In this document: piece after piece, positions 13,233 to 17,672 of the stretch | Layout of the letters: each line of letters opens with the position of its first letter | How positions within the stretch are numbered: position 1 is the stretch's first letter | Source of the DNA: JBDRHL01 sp043816955 | GTDB lineage: Bacteria; Planctomycetota; Phycisphaerae; Sedimentisphaerales; CAYZTY01 | Assembly: GCA_043816955.1 (NCBI GenBank) | Contig: JBDRHL010000219.1 | Span: forward strand, 1 to 17,672 | Direction of reading: 5' to 3' | Length of the DNA stretch: 17,672 nt | Translations under genes and position numbers: made by a program | The notes under the pieces: model-generated | Seen by the model: the letters and a program-made list of their open reading frames with translations, nothing else | Database searches by the model: none | What the model was told of the DNA's origin: nothing

Positions 13233-15599
13233 TTATTTATCTTTCTTTTCCCAGATTTCTTTCACATCGATAATTTCTTTTACTCCACCGCACTGGGGCA
13301 TCATCTGCCCAAAATATGGATTACGTGTCTGTTCATTATCCTGCAGCCAGTTTGCTCCCGTATTATTGAATGCCATTGGACAGTGCAGCAAATAAAAAGG
13401 CGATTGTCCGGTCGAACCGAAATGCTCTGCCACCTGTGCTAATTGTTGTGACATCAGATGAAAGTCTTCACGGATTAACTTGATATCCTTATTCTCACCA
13501 GCTTTGGATAATACTGATTCAAGTTCTGCCGAAAATTTCATCCATTTATCATGCTCTTGACCGCTCAGCAACTTCATATCCACGGCTTTGAGTGCATCCG
13601 ACGCTTTTTTTGCTGATTCAGCCGCCAGCTTCACATTATCATTTGAGAGGGCCTGCTGCATCGCGAAATAGCCTTCAAAAACCTTTGCCAGCTGCTTTCT
13701 GAAAGTATCACTTATTCTTGATACTTCAGCAGTTGTGTGCTTACGAACTATGCCCAATTTTACCATCATGGAACTTATATTCTCGGCCAGGGACTTAGCT
13801 GCTTTTCCTGCATCCCTGAGAGTTTCAGCTTCCATACCTTCAACAGCATCATTGCCAAGCCTCATATGATATTCCATCCACAGCATATGCACATGGCCGG
13901 TCAATAGTTTTATATCAACACTCTTAAGGGCCTGGTCAAATTCAGAAAAAGCTGTTTTGATTTCCTGGATGTCTTCGTTGCCGGCAGCATTCTTTACGAC
14001 CTCGGCTTTGGCAAGAACAGCTTGAATCTGGTTTTTGGACAAAGCAGGTAATTCAAAAGCAGCTTGGGTGTCGCCTTCATCCTTTTTTGTTCGTGGGCCA
14101 TGATCATGCATACTGCCTCCGCCTGCTCCTTCCGGTGTCATCATACTGGGCTTGGCCATAATCTGGAGACTGCTGTCAATCTTGAAATTACCTTTAACAA
14201 CAACAAGCTCACCTTCGCTTAAACCACTTCGAACAAGATAATAATCGCCAGCTCTGGGTCCAAGAGCGATCTCTCTACCTTCATAAGTTGGCTTTTCAGT
14301 ATCAGGGACCTGCACATAAACGACGGCACGAGTGCCTGTCACCAATGCGGCAGATACCGGGATAACCAACGGTTTTTCGGCCAGCGATGGATCATCACTT
14401 ACATAACCTAATGTCTCAGTCTGAACCAGCGGCATTTGGCAGATATCACACTTGCCGGAAGTTTCTTTGACAATCTCCGGATGCATCGGGCAAATCCACT
14501 TGCCCGCTAAATCGGCATCCATGATTCGCCCACCAGCAGCTACCTGAGATTGAACGGCCGCTTTGACAAACATACCTGGCTTTAATTTTCCGTCAGGATT
14601 TTGGACATTTACACGGACTTTTACCGTCCTGGTTTTGTCGTTCAGGATAGGGTCGATAAAGCTTATTGTACCTTTGAAAATCTGACCCGGATAAGAAATA
14701 CTCGTGAACTCTACTTGCTGGCCATAACGGATCCATTCAAGGTCGGACTCATAGGCATCCAGTTTTACCCATATTTTTGAAAGATCGGCAATCGTGTAAA
14801 TTTTCGTACCGGTCTGAACATACATCCCTTCAAGGGCATTTTTATGAATAACTATACCGCTTGTCGGGGAGTAAATTGTCATATGGTCTGTAACCTGGCC
14901 GGTTGTTTCAATTTCGGCAATTTGCTCTGTTGTCAACCCCCAGAGCCTCAACTTCTCACGAGCGGATTTGACAGTAGACTCGGTCATCTCTCGCATAACA
15001 CCAAGTTCAGTTTTCTGAATGTTTTTAACTGCTTCAATTGCCTGCAGTAGTTCTTCCTGAGCACTTATCAACTCAGGGCTGTAAAGATAGACCATGTGGT
15101 CGCCTTTATTGACGGGTACTCCCGTATAATCCACATATAGTTTATCCAGCCTTCCCGGAACCCATGCAGTAATATAAGCAAGATTGGTTTCATCGTAATC
15201 TACTTTGCCCACCATGCGGACAAAAGCGTTGACGAATTTGCGTTCTACAGGGGCAACTTCGATATCCATCAGCTCTTTTGCATTTTCGCTGACAGTAAGC
15301 TGCCTCATACTTGAAACCATTTCTGTTTCATCTGTAGAAAGCGGTATAAGCTCCATGTTACAGATTGGACACAATCCCGGTTTTGGAAGCTTTATTTGCG
15401 GATGCATCGAGCATGTCCATATCTGAGGCTTGGCTTCGGCTTTAGCAACAACTGTCTCTGTCTTGGACTTTTCAGGTTCTATTATCGACTTGCCGATCCA
15501 AATACCAATTACAAGTACAATAATCAAAAGCACCAGTATCTTTGGTTTGATTCCTGCTTTTCCACATATTTCAAGAAACTTTTTTGTAAAAGCTTTCAT
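13233..15599 (-). CDS. cusB: CusB-type periplasmic adaptor with two HMBD motifs and duplicated DUF3347
   Basis: Membrane-fusion protein linking the CusA pump to the outer-membrane channel. Order of parts: N-terminal membrane anchor (about 20-37); first heavy-metal-binding motif (Cys63, Met65, His66, Cys77, Cys80, Met82); adaptor core with barrel-sandwich, helical hairpin (about 175-235) and beta-barrel (about 270-350); second HMBD copy (Cys370, Met372, His373, Cys384, Cys387, Met389) placed before the membrane-proximal domain; a Met/His-rich linker (485-500); then two helical segments that align with each other (ALKSVDIKLLTGH at 557 and ALKAVDMKLLSGQ at 669). The second is DUF3347-like and ends in a putative metal site: His739, Cys740, Met742, Met766, Met767, Cys770. 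At 788 residues it is far longer than E. coli CusB (about 400). AAGGAT precedes the ATG. Confidence 0.93.
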   Translation of the reverse strand: MKAFTKKFLEICGKAGIKPKILVLLIIVLVIGIWIGKSIIEPEKSKTETVVAKAEAKPQIWTCSMHPQIKLPKPGLCPICNMELIPLSTDETEMVSSMRQLTVSENAKELMDIEVAPVERKFVNAFVRMVGKVDYDETNLAYITAWVPGRLDKLYVDYTGVPVNKGDHMVYLYSPELISAQEELLQAIEAVKNIQKTELGVMREMTESTVKSAREKLRLWGLTTEQIAEIETTGQVTDHMTIYSPTSGIVIHKNALEGMYVQTGTKIYTIADLSKIWVKLDAYESDLEWIRYGQQVEFTSISYPGQIFKGTISFIDPILNDKTRTVKVRVNVQNPDGKLKPGMFVKAAVQSQVAAGGRIMDADLAGKWICPMHPEIVKETSGKCDICQMPLVQTETLGYVSDDPSLAEKPLVIPVSAALVTGTRAVVYVQVPDTEKPTYEGREIALGPRAGDYYLVRSGLSEGELVVVKGNFKIDSSLQIMAKPSMMTPEGAGGGSMHDHGPRTKKDEGDTQAAFELPALSKNQIQAVLAKAEVVKNAAGNEDIQEIKTAFSEFDQALKSVDIKLLTGHVHMLWMEYHMRLGNDAVEGMEAETLRDAGKAAKSLAENISSMMVKLGIVRKHTTAEVSRISDTFRKQLAKVFEGYFAMQQALSNDNVKLAAESAKKASDALKAVDMKLLSGQEHDKWMKFSAELESVLSKAGENKDIKLIREDFHLMSQQLAQVAEHFGSTGQSPFYLLHCPMAFNNTGANWLQDNEQTRNPYFGQMMPQCGGVKEIIDVKEIWEKKDK

Positions 15600-15613
15600 A
15601 TTCAGTATCCTTT

Positions 15614-17062
15614 TTATTTCTGTTCCAGTCTCAGGTTTTCTTTATCCGGGGCATCATTAATAGCATCTGGTTCACCGGTTTCGTTTTCTTTTTGTGGAAG
15701 TTGCTGACCTACCAACATTTCCAGTTTAGCCAAAGACTGCGATCTGTCTGCCAGTGCCCGCTCGAATGAAAGAGCAAATTCCAGCAATATCCGTTGAGCA
15801 TCGATAAGATCAGTAAAAGTTGCTGTACCTGTCCGGAAACCTGATTCCGTTACCTTCAAAGATTCCTCGGCTTTTGGCAGGAGTGCATCACGATACAAAT
15901 CTATTTTCCGTTCACTATCCCTGAAACGATACAAAGCCATTTTAAGTGTCGAGCTGAGAGAATTGGCTTTTTCTGTACGCTCACCTCTTGCCGCCAAATA
16001 TCTGCTTCTGGCTTCGCGTACACCGGCAGAATATTTTTTCTGCCAAAGAGGTATATTGACGGATACCATTGCAATAACAGGGTTCTTGCCATTATCTTGC
16101 GGATTACCCGCAATCGCATCGCCGGTATCGATAATACCAAGCCCAAGAGTAAAATCAGGGTAATAATCTTTCTTGGCCAGTTCTATACTCTTTTTATTTT
16201 GCGTTATTTCGAAATCGAGTGCCTTGAGTTCCGGATTTTCAACAACAAGTCTTGCAAGTAATTCCTGGTCAATGACCACGATATCATTAAATTGAATTTC
16301 TGTCGGCCATGGAATAGTAGCTTCAACCGGACGATTCAAGGCTGCATTAAGCCGGGCTACAATGGGTTGTTGTAAATCGAGCTGTGTTCTATAGCGATCC
16401 TCGAGTTTACCCATTTCAACCTGAGCACGAATAACGTCAGGGTGCGTCCCCGCCGCGGCTTTATAGCGGCTTTGGGCAACACTCTCAAGGTGCTTAATTA
16501 AACTGACATTTTCTTTTGTGACAGCGATGCTTTTGGCCAGATAGTAGTATTCGTAATAAGCATCCTTGACCTCAAAGAAAAGTTTAAGTTTGGCTGCCTC
16601 ATATCTTTGCCTGGCTACATTAGCAGCCTGACCGGCAATATCGCCACGAAGTTCAAGTTTGCCAAACCATGGAAAAAGCTGAGATATTTCAAAACCCTGT
16701 CGTTGTGGTCCAACTCTGGTCTCAACTTCTTCGATAAAATACCTGTAAGTAAACCGAGGGTCCGGCAATGCTTTAACCTGTGGAACGCGGTCAAGGGCGG
16801 CTTTCCATCTATTAAATGCTGCTTCAAGGCCTGGATTATTTAATGCCGCATAGGCAAGATAATCCGGAAGACCGGAGTTTTCAGTTAGTTCCGGCAGACG
16901 CAGTGATTCAGAAACAGATTCTGTTGTCAGATGGCTGCTGTTGACATCGAAATTACTCCAATCGTAATTGCCTGAATCGGTCTGACTATTCTCAGAGGCA
17001 CAACCCGAAACAAACAAGACTAAAAATATCCCCATTATTGCTATTGTCGTAATTTTCTTCAT
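15614..17062 (-). CDS. cusC: CusC/TolC-type outer-membrane efflux lipoprotein
   Basis: Outer-membrane channel of the tripartite metal pump; trimeric in known relatives. A lipoprotein signal is visible: basic MKK, hydrophobic stretch, and lipobox VSGC with Cys21 as the lipid-bearing residue. Two outer-membrane efflux repeats follow (about 60-260 and 275-455), with family-like features such as ALNNPGLEAA, PDPRF, ISQLFPWFGK in repeat one, and ENPELKALDFEI, YYPDFTLGLG, NIPLWQKK and TGTATFTDLIDAQR in repeat two. Length 482 is usual. AAGGTG lies about 7 nt before the ATG. cusB follows after 14 nt. The symbol is by analogy with the cus system; czcC would be an equally fair name, as the metal cannot be told from this protein. 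Confidence 0.92.
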   Translation of the reverse strand: MKKITTIAIMGIFLVLFVSGCASENSQTDSGNYDWSNFDVNSSHLTTESVSESLRLPELTENSGLPDYLAYAALNNPGLEAAFNRWKAALDRVPQVKALPDPRFTYRYFIEEVETRVGPQRQGFEISQLFPWFGKLELRGDIAGQAANVARQRYEAAKLKLFFEVKDAYYEYYYLAKSIAVTKENVSLIKHLESVAQSRYKAAAGTHPDVIRAQVEMGKLEDRYRTQLDLQQPIVARLNAALNRPVEATIPWPTEIQFNDIVVIDQELLARLVVENPELKALDFEITQNKKSIELAKKDYYPDFTLGLGIIDTGDAIAGNPQDNGKNPVIAMVSVNIPLWQKKYSAGVREARSRYLAARGERTEKANSLSSTLKMALYRFRDSERKIDLYRDALLPKAEESLKVTESGFRTGTATFTDLIDAQRILLEFALSFERALADRSQSLAKLEMLVGQQLPQKENETGEPDAINDAPDKENLRLEQK

Positions 17063-17133
17063 TTATTGCACCTTACACAGGACAAGTCGATTTAACCGCA
17101 AAATACAACGAAATATATCACTCACCCATTGTA

Positions 17134-17150
17134 ATTATCGGTCATTATCG
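17134..17150. repeat. ATTATCG direct repeat at 10-bp spacing
   Basis: ATTATCG occurs at 17134-17140 and 17144-17150, one helical turn apart, about 75-90 bp upstream of the cusC start. It could be a regulator half-site pair for the efflux operon. It is short and AT-rich, so chance is possible. Confidence 0.2.
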
Positions 17151-17164
17151 ACTTTTTCATTCAT

Positions 17165-17248
17165 AAACACAGAGCTAATAGCGAAATATAGGACTTACCC
17201 GGCCATCTAAAGAATTATAAATACTCTTTATCCAACGGCTCAGTGTTT
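17165..17248. repeat. imperfect 11-bp inverted repeat flanking the YHS-gene/cusC gap
   Basis: Arms at 17165-17175 and 17238-17248 pair at 10 of 11 positions, enclosing 62 bp; one arm overlaps the stop codon of the small metal-binding gene. No T-run follows on either strand, so it is not a classical terminator. It may be an RNA structure separating expression of the two genes. Confidence 0.25.
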
Positions 17249-17672
17249 GTGTTCAGAATGATTTTCTATTGGTTCTGGTTTAACTTTGGCCAACTTGGCA
17301 TCTTTTTCAGCATCGGTAAGCTTGTCCCATTGTCCGGGGCACCCCCCGCAACAGAATGCTATTTTTTCACCGTTGTAATCGCGTATCAGGTTCTCGGCAA
17401 CCTTATCCGGATTGATTGGCGATCCCATAATGGGACAGCGAACATTAGCGAACTTAGGTTTTACATATGTGCCTATACCATCCTTAACCAAAGCAAGCAT
17501 TTCCTGGGCTTTATGCAGTTCCGCCAATGTAGTTTCTTTATTACCTGCCTCAACAGCCTCAATCGCCTTGTCTATAGACTGTGATATCATAGGCAGATGT
17601 TCGGAATGAATCTTCTCAAGGCTTAAACATTTTGCGTCCATTTCTTTTTTTATATCCATGCCGGGCTTTTGC
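17240..17672 (-). CDS. YHS/TRASH-like small metal-binding protein with His-rich tail (5' end probably outside window)
   Basis: The visible protein, counting from the Met at 17659, has 139 residues. It has a helical N-terminal half (about 5-62) and a Cys-rich module, CPIMGSPI (Cys75, Met78) then AFCCGGCPGQW (Cys103, Cys104, Cys107), which resembles YHS/TRASH-type metal-binding domains. It ends in a His-rich tail, ENHSEHKH. The frame stays open upstream to the window edge (codons for QKPG before that Met) and no Shine-Dalgarno precedes either early Met, so the true start, and perhaps a signal peptide, probably lie outside. It precedes cusC on the same strand by 177 nt. A periplasmic copper-binding or metal-delivery role is inferred from its residues and neighbours; no enzyme activity is suggested. 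Confidence 0.75.
   Translation of the reverse strand, partial: QKPGMDIKKEMDAKCLSLEKIHSEHLPMISQSIDKAIEAVEAGNKETTLAELHKAQEMLALVKDGIGTYVKPKFANVRCPIMGSPINPDKVAENLIRDYNGEKIAFCCGGCPGQWDKLTDAEKDAKLAKVKPEPIENHSEHKH

Noticed and set aside
17214..17219. TATAAT on the minus strand as a -10 box for cusC
   Set aside because: No TTGACA-like -35 lies at 16-18 bp; the nearest TTGGAT is only 10 nt away, so the promoter call is not supported.
1..17672. tRNA, rRNA, CRISPR arrays, insertion sequences, phage or toxin-antitoxin genes
   Set aside because: No cloverleaf-like, repeat-spacer, transposase or terminal-repeat pattern was seen on reading the window; nearly all sequence is explained by the listed genes.

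Overview
The window shows two gene blocks that converge on a short, partly degenerate gap. The organism is a Gram-negative bacterium: it encodes a tripartite efflux system with a lipoprotein outer-membrane channel, and the remains of an outer-membrane barrel gene. Base composition looks moderate to slightly AT-rich. The carB-before-carA order, the Fe-S type PurF and the long CusA/CusB forms with DUF3347 and metal-binding zinc-ribbon-like motifs remind me of Planctomycetota of the Phycisphaerae type. That placement is an inference from memory, not a result; Bacteroidota-like relatives share the same efflux architecture.

Positions 1-8376 (+ strand) hold a tightly packed run: carB (3' part only), carA, hisH, hisF, glmS, purF, guaA. 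Gaps are small (13-45 nt), carB/carA overlap by 4 nt and hisH/hisF by 7 nt, so this looks like one transcription unit entering from the left. The genes belong to different pathways (pyrimidine/arginine, histidine, amino sugar, purine). What they share is chemistry: each one is, or is the obligate partner of, a glutamine-dependent amidotransferase. Three glutaminase parts are class I (Cys-His-Glu: CarA, HisH, GuaA) and two are class II (N-terminal Cys: GlmS, PurF). The block therefore reads as a 'spend glutamine nitrogen' operon, and this is the most interesting feature of the window.

Positions 8377-9001 contain no intact gene. A decayed minus-strand reading frame ends with a typical outer-membrane beta-barrel C-terminus, and a rho-independent terminator for the right-hand operon overlaps the last codons of the next gene.

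Positions 9002-17672 (- strand, read right to left) form a heavy-metal, probably copper/silver, efflux locus: a small YHS-like metal-binding protein running off the window edge, a CusC-type outer-membrane lipoprotein, a CusB-type adaptor with two HMBD metal motifs and two DUF3347-like segments, a long CusA-type RND pump, and a small four-helix DUF3147-like membrane protein. The adaptor, pump and channel would span both membranes; the YHS, HMBD and DUF3347 modules would bind and hand over metal in the periplasm. No RNA genes, insertion sequences, CRISPR arrays or attachment sites were seen.
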